14,803 bases of DNA, taken from positions 1-14,803 of the forward strand of contig JBJMJY010000001.1 of the NCBI GenBank assembly GCA_045806105.1, in the 5' to 3' direction. This DNA comes from AC-32 sp045806105 (GTDB lineage Bacteria; Actinomycetota; Thermoleophilia; Gaiellales; Gaiellaceae). Positions 6,647 to 13,356 of the stretch are shown here, piece after piece (within the stretch, counting starts at the first letter, position 1; the number at the start of each line of letters is the position of its first letter). The position numbers were made by a program, and so were the translations under genes. The notes under the pieces are model-generated. The model saw only the letters and a list, made by a program, of their open reading frames with translations, searched no databases and was not told the DNA's origin.

Positions 6647-8686
6647 ATGGATTTCTTCAGTGACCACGCGGTGTTCTTCGCCCTCATTTGCTCGGGTGTC
6701 GCGATCGCCTACGGGATCGGGCTGACGTACTGGCTGCTGCGACAGCCCGCCGGCAGCGAGCGGATGCAGGAGATCGCGCGCGCCGTGCAGGAAGGCGCGG
6801 CTGCGTACCTGCGCCGGCAGTACCAGACCATCGCGATCGTCGCGATCGTGCCGTTCCTCCTCCTCGGCTTCTACGACAAGCTCGGCTGGGGCACGGCCAT
6901 CGGCTTCCTCATCGGCGCCCTGCTCTCGGCCGCGGCCGGCTTCATCGGCATGAACGTCGCCGTGCGCTCGAACGTGCGCACCGCCGAGGCCGCCAAGCAG
7001 GGTCTCAAGCCCGCGCTCAATGTCGCGTTCCGCGCCGGCTCGGTTACCGGGCTGCTCGTGGTCGGTCTCGGCCTGCTCGGCGTCGCCGGCTACTACTGGG
7101 CCCTCACCGGCTGGCTCGACCACTCGCGGTCCTCGGCGATCCACGACCTCATCGGGTTGGCTTTCGGAGGTTCGCTGATCTCCGTGTTCGCGCGTCTCGG
7201 CGGCGGCATCTACACGAAGGCCGCGGACGTCGGCGCCGACCTCGTCGGCAAGATCGAGGCCGGCATTCCCGAGGACGACCCCCGCAATCCCGCCGTGATC
7301 GCGGACAACGTGGGCGACAACGTGGGCGACTGCGCCGGCATGGCGGCCGACCTCTTCGAGACCTACGCCGTGACGGCGGTAGCGGTGATGCTGCTCGCCT
7401 CGCAGCGTTTCCCGGGCCTCCACCTCGAGCTCTACCCCCTCGCACTCGGCGGCATCTCGATCCTCGCGTCGGTCATCGGAACCTTCTTCGCCCGCGTCGG
7501 CCGCAGCGGGTCGATCATGAACGCGCTCTACAAGGCGATCCTCGTCGCGACGCTGCTCTCCGCGATCGGCTTCATCCCGGTCACGCTCGCCTACGACTCG
7601 AGCCGTTTCACCTTCTGGGACCTCTACATCTCGGCGCTCGTCGGCCTGATCGTCACGTTCCTGCTCGTCGCGATCACCGAGTACTACACGGGCACCCGCT
7701 GGCGGCCTGTGAAGCAGATCTCGTCGGCCTCGCGCACCGGGCACGCGACGAACATCATCGAAGGCCTCGCAGTCGGCATGCAGGCGACCGCGGCTCCCGT
7801 GATCGTGATCGCGATCGGCATCCTCGTCGCGAACCACTTCGCCGGCCTGTACGGCATCGGCGTTGCGGTGATGGCGCAGCTGTCGATGACGGGCTTGATC
7901 GTCGCGCTCGACGCCTACGGCCCCGTGACCGACAACGCGGGCGGCATCGCCGAGATGGCGGACCTCGACGAGTCGGTGCGCGCGATCACCGACCCGCTGG
8001 ACGCCGTCGGCAACACCACCAAGGCCGTGACGAAGGGCTACGCGATCGGCTCGGCCGCGCTGGCCGCCCTGATCCTCTTCGACGGCTACACCAACGGCCT
8101 CGACGTGAACAACTTCCAGACGACGTTCGCGCTCGACGACGCGTGGGTGATCGCCGGCCTCTTCATCGGCGGCCTCATGCCGTTCCTGTTCGCCTCGCTC
8201 GCGATGGAGGCCGTCGGGCGCGTCGGCGGCCAGGTCGTGACCGAGGTACGGCGGCAGTTCCGCGAGATTCCGGGAATCATGGAGGGGACGGCGCGGCCCG
8301 AGTACGGGCGCGCGATCGACATCGTCACCGGCTCGGCGATCAAGAGCATGATGCTGCCGGCGCTGATCCCGATCGTCTTTCCGATCGTGGCCGGCCTGAT
8401 CAATGCGAAGCTGCTCGGCGGCCTGCTGATCGGGACGATCGTGACAGGCCTGTTCCTCGCGATCGCGATGACCTCGGGCGGTGGCGCCTGGGACAACGCG
8501 AAGAAGCTGATCGAAGACGGCGCCTTCGGCGGCAAGGGCTCGGAGGCCCACGCCGCCGCGGTCACCGGCGACACCGTGGGCGACCCCTACAAAGACACCG
8601 CCGGGCCGGCGATCAACCCGATGATCAAGATCACGAACCTGGTGGCGATCCTGATCATCCCGCTCGTCGTCTCGATTCACGGCTAG
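6647..8686 (+). CDS. hppA: Membrane-bound proton-translocating pyrophosphatase, K+-independent type
   Basis: This 679-residue, multi-helix (about 16 TM) membrane pump hydrolyses pyrophosphate and moves H+ out across the plasma membrane. Signatures are GGGIYTKAADVGADLVGK (185-202), DNVGDNVGDCAGMAADLFE (220-238), DAYGPVTDNAGGIAEM (422-437) and GDTVGDPYKDTAGPAINP (641-658), which hold the Asp/Lys residues binding Mg-PPi. In GNTTKAVTKG the Lys459 and Thr462 are the pair known to mark K+-independent enzymes (K+-dependent ones have Ala there). This makes a K+-independent H+ pump likely and a Na+ pump unlikely. The start is the ATG at 6647 with AGGAGG at 6639-6644, only 2 nt away, a tight spacing. 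The 106-bp upstream gap holds no promoter I can defend. The stop is 25 bp from the next gene, also a membrane protein. Confidence 0.96.
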   Translation: MDFFSDHAVFFALICSGVAIAYGIGLTYWLLRQPAGSERMQEIARAVQEGAAAYLRRQYQTIAIVAIVPFLLLGFYDKLGWGTAIGFLIGALLSAAAGFIGMNVAVRSNVRTAEAAKQGLKPALNVAFRAGSVTGLLVVGLGLLGVAGYYWALTGWLDHSRSSAIHDLIGLAFGGSLISVFARLGGGIYTKAADVGADLVGKIEAGIPEDDPRNPAVIADNVGDNVGDCAGMAADLFETYAVTAVAVMLLASQRFPGLHLELYPLALGGISILASVIGTFFARVGRSGSIMNALYKAILVATLLSAIGFIPVTLAYDSSRFTFWDLYISALVGLIVTFLLVAITEYYTGTRWRPVKQISSASRTGHATNIIEGLAVGMQATAAPVIVIAIGILVANHFAGLYGIGVAVMAQLSMTGLIVALDAYGPVTDNAGGIAEMADLDESVRAITDPLDAVGNTTKAVTKGYAIGSAALAALILFDGYTNGLDVNNFQTTFALDDAWVIAGLFIGGLMPFLFASLAMEAVGRVGGQVVTEVRRQFREIPGIMEGTARPEYGRAIDIVTGSAIKSMMLPALIPIVFPIVAGLINAKLLGGLLIGTIVTGLFLAIAMTSGGGAWDNAKKLIEDGAFGGKGSEAHAAAVTGDTVGDPYKDTAGPAINPMIKITNLVAILIIPLVVSIHG

Positions 8687-8705
8687 CCGCACGGACACCT
8701 AGAGT
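8676..8705 (+). promoter_or_regulatory. Promoter for a leaderless permease gene, with overlapping dyad
   Basis: TAGAGT (8700-8705) lies exactly 6 nt before the GTG at 8712, which has no Shine-Dalgarno. TTCACG (8676-8681), 18 bp upstream, is a fair -35 and overlaps the end of hppA. An inverted repeat CGGAC (8692-8696) / GTCCG (8704-8708) with a 7-nt loop straddles the -10 and could be an operator. Confidence 0.45.
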
Positions 8706-8711
8706 CCGCCC

Positions 8712-10607
8712 GTGTCACGCAGGCGGCGCCAGCAGCGGCTCGAGCGCGTGCTCGGCACACCGGCGCTGTTCGCGACCGCCTACGGCAACGTCGGGTCGTC
8801 GATCTACTACGCGCTCGGCGTCACGGCCGCCTTCGCCCTCGGCCTGACGCCGCTCGTCTTCCTGATCGCCGGTGTCTTCTTCAGCCTGACCGCGCTGACG
8901 TACGCCGAGGGGACCGTTCGCTACCCCGAAGCTGGCGGCTCCTCGAGCTTCGCACGTCACGCCTTCAACGAGCTCGCCTCGTTCGGGGCCGCCTGGGCGC
9001 AGATGCTCAACTACATCATCACGATCGCCATCTCGGCGTTCTTCGTGCCGCACTACCTCTCGATCTTCTGGGGGCCGCTGAAGCAGAACCCCTGGGACAT
9101 CGTCGGCGGCACGGCGGTGATCGCGGTGCTGGTGCTCCTGAACGTGGTGGGGATCCAGGAATCGGCGCGGCTGAACATCTTGCTCGCGGTGATCGACTTC
9201 GCGACGCAGCTGCTGCTCGTGCTGCTCGGCTTCGCATTGATCTTCAGCCCCGAGACGCTGACGTCGAACGTGCACTGGGGGACGGCGCCGACGTGGTCGC
9301 AGTTCCTCCTCGCGATCCCGGTCGGGATGATCGCCTACACGGGTATCGAGACCGTCTCGAACCTGGCGGAGGAGACACGCGACCCGGTCAGGAGCATCCC
9401 CCGCTCGATCGGGCTCGTGGCCGCCGCCGTCTACGCGATCTACTTCACGTTGCCGCTGATCGCGCTCTCGGCGCTCCCCGTCCACCTCATCGACGGCAAA
9501 GAGACGACGCTGCTCGCCCTGCCGCCCGAGCGGGGTGGCTTCCAGAACGACCCTGTCCTCGGCCTCGTGGAGAACCTCGGCATCTCGGGCACGCCGCTCA
9601 GCGGGCTGAAGATCTACGTCGGCATCCTCGCGGCGACGATCCTCTTCATCGCCACGAACGCCGGGATCATTGGCGCCTCCCGGATCACGTACTCGATGGC
9701 GACGTACCGGCAGCTGCCCGAGGTCTTCCGCCGGCTGCACCCGAAGTTCAAGACGCCGTGGCTGTCGCTGATCGTGTTCGCTGGCTTCGTCTCGATACTC
9801 GTCCTGCTCCCGGGTCAGACGAGGTTCCTCGGGACGATGTACTCGTTCGGCGCGATGCTCTCGTTCACCGTTGCGCATGCGGCGATCGTGCAGCTGCGAC
9901 GGCGCTACCCCGACGAGGAGCTCCCCTTCCGCGCGTGGCCGAACCTGCGCGTGCGCGGCGTCGACTGGCCGCTCTTCGCGGTCTTCGGGGGGATCGCTAC
10001 GGGCCTCGCGTGGCTCGTTGTCGTCGTGCAGAGCCCGGGCACGCGCTACGCGGGGCTCGGATGGCTCGTGCTCGGCTTCTGCATCTACGCCCTCTACCGC
10101 CGGCGCGTCGTCCACGCGCCGCTCACCGAGACCGTGCGCGCCCCGATCGTGATCGGCCCGGCGGTGGCGCTCGAGTACCGGAACGTGCTCGTCCCGGTCG
10201 TGTGGCGGCGCGAGTCCGAGACGGCGGTCGATCTCGCCTGTCGGATCGCGACCGAGCGCGGCGGGTCGATCGTCGCGCTGACGGTGATCGAGGTTCCGCT
10301 CGAGCTGCCGCTTGACGCACCGCTGGACGACGCGACGCTGGGGCAGGCCGACGACCTGCTCGACGAGGCGCGCGCGATCGGCGACGCGTATGGGGTGAAC
10401 GTGGTGGGCCGGCTGGTGCGGGCGCGGCGTGCGGGTCGGGCGATCGTCGACGAGGCGGAGCGGCGGAACAGCCAGATAATCGTCATGGGCTCGCCGCGGC
10501 GCGACGCGCTCCGGCCGCGCGGCCGGATCTTCGGCGGAACGGTCGACTTCGTGCTCAAGAACGCGCCCTGCCGCGTGATGGTGGCGGCCGCGCCGCGGGC
10601 CGCGTGA
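8712..10607 (+). CDS. APC-superfamily permease fused to a C-terminal USP-like domain (copy 1)
   Basis: This protein has 631 residues. Residues about 15-462 are a hydrophobic transporter core of about 12 helices; about 488-628 is a soluble alpha/beta domain of universal-stress-protein type. The USP part starts YRNVLVPV and ends VDFVLKNAPCRVMVAA, with a partial ATP motif GSPR (593-596) and GGT (608-610). TM1 reads AYGNVGSSIYYAL (23-35), comparable to the GDIGTSPLYAL signature of Kup K+ transporters with Asn in place of Asp. Generic annotation would be amino-acid permease. The USP-like tail, as in the K+ transporter KimA, and the nearby RCK genes make K+ or another cation a serious alternative. 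GTG at 8712 is chosen for its position 6 nt after TAGAGT. The next permease (10864) has the same architecture and nearly equal length, so the two are diverged duplicates. It overlaps the following small gene by 4 bp (GTGA). Confidence 0.88.
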   Translation: MSRRRRQQRLERVLGTPALFATAYGNVGSSIYYALGVTAAFALGLTPLVFLIAGVFFSLTALTYAEGTVRYPEAGGSSSFARHAFNELASFGAAWAQMLNYIITIAISAFFVPHYLSIFWGPLKQNPWDIVGGTAVIAVLVLLNVVGIQESARLNILLAVIDFATQLLLVLLGFALIFSPETLTSNVHWGTAPTWSQFLLAIPVGMIAYTGIETVSNLAEETRDPVRSIPRSIGLVAAAVYAIYFTLPLIALSALPVHLIDGKETTLLALPPERGGFQNDPVLGLVENLGISGTPLSGLKIYVGILAATILFIATNAGIIGASRITYSMATYRQLPEVFRRLHPKFKTPWLSLIVFAGFVSILVLLPGQTRFLGTMYSFGAMLSFTVAHAAIVQLRRRYPDEELPFRAWPNLRVRGVDWPLFAVFGGIATGLAWLVVVVQSPGTRYAGLGWLVLGFCIYALYRRRVVHAPLTETVRAPIVIGPAVALEYRNVLVPVVWRRESETAVDLACRIATERGGSIVALTVIEVPLELPLDAPLDDATLGQADDLLDEARAIGDAYGVNVVGRLVRARRAGRAIVDEAERRNSQIIVMGSPRRDALRPRGRIFGGTVDFVLKNAPCRVMVAAAPRAA

Positions 10608-10774
10608 GAACCGGCTACCGTAGCGCGACGCTCATCTTCGGCGTGGTCTCGATCGCACTGGGCATTGCGATCGTGGTCCAGACCGTGCGCCACGGCGGCG
10701 GATTCGGCTTCGTGATCGGCGTCCTGTTCGTCGCCCTCGGCGCCGGCCGGCTGTACCTCCTGAGGCGCCGGTGA
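10604..10774 (+). CDS. Small two-helix membrane protein (56 aa)
   Basis: The GTG at 10604 overlaps the permease stop as GTGA, and the frame runs to TGA at 10772-10774. The protein begins MRTGYRSATLIFGVVSIALG. It has two hydrophobic stretches (about 8-25 and 35-51) joined by a short polar turn QTVRHGGG, and ends in the basic tail RLYLLRRR, which suggests both ends face the cytoplasm. I do not recognise a named family, although small two-helix proteins of this kind are common in actinobacteria. The 4-bp overlap indicates translational coupling with the permease, so an accessory or stabilising subunit is a reasonable inference. The stop codon lies in the left arm of the inverted repeat that frames the 12-bp array downstream. 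Confidence 0.72.
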   Translation: MRTGYRSATLIFGVVSIALGIAIVVQTVRHGGGFGFVIGVLFVALGAGRLYLLRRR

Positions 10775-10842
10775 CAGTCCCAGGGACAGAGCCAGGGACA
10801 GAGCCAGGGACAGAGCCAGGGACAGGCGCAGTGACTGTCACC
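10770..10842 (+). repeat. Second 12-bp repeat array, framed by a 10-bp inverted repeat
   Basis: Four contiguous 12-bp units start at 10780, 10792, 10804 and 10816: three perfect CCAGGGACAGAG and a last CCAGGGACAGGC, identical to the last unit of the array at 867-914. The array is bounded by perfect inverted arms GGTGACAGTC (10770-10779) and GACTGTCACC (10833-10842). The right arm is part of an 11-bp palindrome GTGACTGTCAC (10831-10841). The element sits 21 bp before the GTG of the second permease and covers its -35 region. Its left arm includes the stop codon of the small membrane protein. Confidence 0.88.
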
Positions 10843-10851
10843 CTTCGGGAG

Positions 10852-10857
10852 TAACCT
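10852..10857 (+). promoter_or_regulatory. -10 element of a leaderless promoter (second permease)
   Basis: TAACCT lies exactly 6 nt before the GTG at 10864; no Shine-Dalgarno is present. GTGACT (10831-10836), within the palindromic end of the repeat array, could act as a -35, but the spacer would be only 15 bp. Confidence 0.45.
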
Positions 10858-10863
10858 CCCGCC

Positions 10864-12756
10864 GTGGCGCGAAAGATTCCGGGTTTGCAGCGGGTCCTGG
10901 ACGCGCCCGCGTTGTTCTCGGTCGCCTACGGCGAGATCGCGTCCTCGATCTACGTAGCCCTCGGGATCATCGCCCTGCACGCGCTCGGGCTGACCCCGGA
11001 GGTGCTGGCGCTCGTGGGCGCGCTCTTTATCGTCGTGTCGCTCTCGTATGCGGAGGGAACGACGGCGATCCCCGAGACCGGCGGCGCCGCGACCTTCGTC
11101 CGCCGCGCGTTCAACGACCTCGTCGGCTTCCTCACCGGCTGGGCGCTCTTCCTCGACTACCTGATCGTGATCGCGCTCTCAGCGCTCTTCCTGCCGCACT
11201 ACCTGGGAGCCGCGCTGAAGTGGGAGTCACTCGAGCACAACCCCTGGGACGTCGTGATCGGCGTCGCCGTCGTGTTCGCGATCGCGGCCCTGCGGCTCGT
11301 GCGCCGCTCCGCGTTCTACCGCTACGGGATCGTCGTCGCCGTCCTCGACCTGCTCACGCAGCTCCTGCTGGTCGTGCTCGGCTTCGCGTTCCTCTTCTCC
11401 GCCGACGCGCTCACGCACGACGTCACGATCGGGACGCACCCGAGCTGGCACCAGATCCTGTTCGCGCTGCCGCTCGCGATGCTCGCTTACACGGGGCTGG
11501 AGACGGTCGCGAACCTCGCCGAGGAGACGCGCGAGCCCGGCCGCGACGTCCCGCGCAGCCTCTTCTCGGGGATCGGGCTCGTGGTGCTGATCTACGTCGC
11601 GATCGCGCTGGTCGCGCTCAGCGCTTTTCCGCCGACCGGCGGCACGACCGCCCTCGGTACCGACTGGCTGCGCGCGCCGTTGATGGGGATCGTCGACGCC
11701 CTCGGCGACCCGCTCCCGGACGCGGCGGCCGGTGCGTTGCGCGTCTACGTCGGCCTCACCGGGGCCGTGATCCTGCTCGTGGCCGTGACCACATCGATCT
11801 CCGGCTTCACGCGCCTCGCGCACTCCCTCGGCGAGCACGGCCAGCTGCCGCGGGCGTTCGGCCGGCTCAACCGGCGCACGCTCGTCTCGCCGGAGGCGAT
11901 CGTCGCTGCGGCGCTGATCTCGGTCGCGCTGCTGATCGGGACGTCGTTCGTCGAGGACGACGTCGCCTTCCTGGCGAGCCTGTTCAGCTTCGGCGTCCTG
12001 GCCGCCTTCACGGCCGCGCAGCTCGCGGTGATCAAGCTCCGCTTCAGCGAGCCCGAGCTGCCGCGGCCGTACCGCGCTCCGGCGAACGTGCGGATTCGCG
12101 GCGTGGAGGTGCCGCTCCCCGCGATCGTCGGCGCCGCCGCCACCTTCGCGATCTGGCTGATCGCCCTCGGCACCCACCCCGGCGCGCGCTACGGCGGGCC
12201 CGCCTGGCTCGCAGCCGGCGTGATCGTCTACTTCCTCGTCCGCCGCGGCCGGGGTGAGGGTCTGCTCGACCACGTCCAGGCGCCGCCCGAGGTGCTCCCG
12301 GAGACGCAGTTCACGAGCATCCTCGTGCCGATGAAGCTGGGCGCGATCGGCGAGGAGATGATCGCCACCGCCGTGAAGCTCGCCGAGGACCGGCGCGCGC
12401 TCGTCGAGGCGCTGTACGTGATTCGCGTGCCGCTCGACCAGCCGCTCGAAGCGGACCTCCTGCCGCAGGAGGAGGCCGCGGCCGCGTCGCTCGCGGAGGC
12501 CCGCATCCTCGGCGCCGACCACGGCGTGGACGTGCGGGTCGAGACGATCCGCGCGCGTTCGATCGGCGACGCTATCGTCAGTGAAGCCGCGCGCCGCGGC
12601 AACGACCTGATCGTCGTCGGGTCGGCGCCGCGCTGGCGTCGGCAGTCCCGCTTTTTCTCGCCGACGGTCGAGTTCGTGCTGCGCAAGGCGCCCTGCGAGG
12701 TGCTGGTGGTCGCCTTCCCAGAGGGCGTGATGGAGGAGGACGGCGCGGATGCCTGA
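10864..12756 (+). CDS. APC-superfamily permease fused to a C-terminal USP-like domain (copy 2)
   Basis: This 630-residue protein is a paralogue of the gene at 8712 with the same layout: a roughly 12-TM core (about 12-460) and a USP-like domain (about 482-617). Shared landmarks include AYG(E/N) in TM1, SYAEGT (61-66; TYAEGT in copy 1), NPWD (126-129), LAYTGLETVANLAEETREP (207-225) and the closing VEFVLRKAPCEVLVVA. TM1 reads AYGEIASSIYVAL (21-33), with Glu24 where Kup transporters have Asp and copy 1 has Asn26. The USP ATP motif is more eroded than in copy 1 (GSAPR at 586-590, SPT at 599-601 instead of GGT), so nucleotide binding may be lost. GTG at 10864 follows TAACCT by 6 nt. The stop codon lies inside the first copy of a tandem hairpin repeat. 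An RCK gene follows 139 bp later. Substrate is undetermined; cation or amino acid. Confidence 0.88.
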   Translation: MARKIPGLQRVLDAPALFSVAYGEIASSIYVALGIIALHALGLTPEVLALVGALFIVVSLSYAEGTTAIPETGGAATFVRRAFNDLVGFLTGWALFLDYLIVIALSALFLPHYLGAALKWESLEHNPWDVVIGVAVVFAIAALRLVRRSAFYRYGIVVAVLDLLTQLLLVVLGFAFLFSADALTHDVTIGTHPSWHQILFALPLAMLAYTGLETVANLAEETREPGRDVPRSLFSGIGLVVLIYVAIALVALSAFPPTGGTTALGTDWLRAPLMGIVDALGDPLPDAAAGALRVYVGLTGAVILLVAVTTSISGFTRLAHSLGEHGQLPRAFGRLNRRTLVSPEAIVAAALISVALLIGTSFVEDDVAFLASLFSFGVLAAFTAAQLAVIKLRFSEPELPRPYRAPANVRIRGVEVPLPAIVGAAATFAIWLIALGTHPGARYGGPAWLAAGVIVYFLVRRGRGEGLLDHVQAPPEVLPETQFTSILVPMKLGAIGEEMIATAVKLAEDRRALVEALYVIRVPLDQPLEADLLPQEEAAAASLAEARILGADHGVDVRVETIRARSIGDAIVSEAARRGNDLIVVGSAPRWRRQSRFFSPTVEFVLRKAPCEVLVVAFPEGVMEEDGADA

Positions 12757-12873
12757 GGCGTCGCTTGCGATGCGTTTCAGAGGCCGTGTCGGCTTGGCTG
12801 ACGCGGCCGTCTCTGAGGCGTCGCTTGCGATGCCGTTTTCAGAGGCCGTGTCGGCTTGGCCGCGCGGCCGTCT
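12753..12873 (+). repeat. Tandem pair of roughly 60-bp hairpin repeats (terminator- or REP-like)
   Basis: Copy A (12753-12812, 60 nt) and copy B (12813-12873, 61 nt) are near-identical, both starting CTGAGGCGTCGCTTGCGATG. Each holds a GC-rich hairpin. In copy A, 12779-12792 pairs with 12798-12812 around the loop CTTGG, with one bulged G at 12809. In copy B (12841-12873) the outer stem AGA-GGCCG / CGGCC-TCT is kept and extended by TC/GA (12839-12840 with 12874-12875), while the inner part differs. The permease stop (12754-12756) is inside copy A. No U-tract follows, so classical intrinsic termination is uncertain. Confidence 0.8.
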
Positions 12874-12883
12874 GACGCAGAGC

Positions 12884-12889
12884 TAAGGT
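12884..12889 (+). promoter_or_regulatory. -10 element of a leaderless promoter (first RCK gene)
   Basis: TAAGGT lies exactly 6 nt before the GTG at 12896, with no Shine-Dalgarno. A -35 at standard distance is not evident; the preceding bases belong to hairpin copy B. Confidence 0.45.
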
Positions 12890-12895
12890 GCGATT

Positions 12896-13327
12896 GTGAA
12901 AGCGCTGGTAATCGGCTGCGGCCGGGTCGGCTCCGCACTCGCCCTCCAGCTCGACCGCGAGGGCTGGGAGGTGACCGCGATCGACGAGAAGGAGGAGGCC
13001 CTGGGGCGACTCGGAGACCACTGGGCCGGCGGCTTCGTGCTCGGCCACGGGATGGACATCCAGGTGCTCCGCGAGGGCGGGATCGAGGACGCCGACGCCG
13101 TCGTGGTCGCGACCGACGGCGACAACACGAACATCGTCATCGGCCAAGTCGCGCAGGAGCGCTTCGACAACCAGTGCGTCGTGGTGCGGGTGCTCGACCC
13201 GGCGCGCGCCGAGTTCTACCGCAAGCGCGGCCTACGCACGGTCTGCCCGACCTCGGTCGCGATCGACGTCCTCCTCGACTCCGTTCGGGCCTGCGAGGTG
13301 CGGCCCAGGGAGTCCGCGGCCAACTGA
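12896..13327 (+). CDS. TrkA-type RCK_N (NAD-binding) protein lacking RCK_C
   Basis: This 143-residue Rossmann protein begins MKALVIGCGRVGSALA with the nucleotide motif G7-x-G9-xx-G12 and Asp30 at the end of strand 2 (VTAID), which favours NAD(H). GHGMD (50-54), VVVATDGDNTNI (69-80) and VVRVLDPARAEFY (96-108) are standard RCK_N landmarks. Family members (TrkA/KtrA halves, mycobacterial CeoB/CeoC) are about 220 residues with an RCK_C ligand domain. Here the protein stops after a short tail, so RCK_C is absent with no visible frameshift. RCK proteins sit on the cytoplasmic face of K+ transporters and gate them in response to nucleotides. No TrkH/KtrB gene is present, leaving the adjacent permeases as candidate partners. 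GTG at 12896 is 6 nt after TAAGGT. Confidence 0.88.
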   Translation: MKALVIGCGRVGSALALQLDREGWEVTAIDEKEEALGRLGDHWAGGFVLGHGMDIQVLREGGIEDADAVVVATDGDNTNIVIGQVAQERFDNQCVVVRVLDPARAEFYRKRGLRTVCPTSVAIDVLLDSVRACEVRPRESAAN

Positions 13328-13356
13328 TTGCGTGAACCGTCCGGCGACGTCCCCCG

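Noticed and set aside
6563..8698. Long open frame on the minus strand (711 codons) opposite hppA
   Set aside because: It is an artefact of high GC: its translation is a His/Arg/Asp/Glu-rich low-complexity string with no domain, and it mirrors a textbook H+-PPase on the + strand.
6688..8847. Long + strand open frame (719 codons) overlapping hppA in another frame
   Set aside because: It gives an Arg/His-rich composition with no motif, and it starts inside hppA and runs across its stop into the next gene. It is a frame shadow.
10780..10827. CRISPR-like array
   Set aside because: The units are 12 bp, directly contiguous and lack unique spacers, and there are no cas genes. It is a simple tandem repeat.
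12757..12895. c-di-AMP (ydaO-type) riboswitch upstream of the RCK gene
   Set aside because: The region is explained by the two tandem hairpins. I see no ydaO consensus, and the downstream gene appears leaderless.
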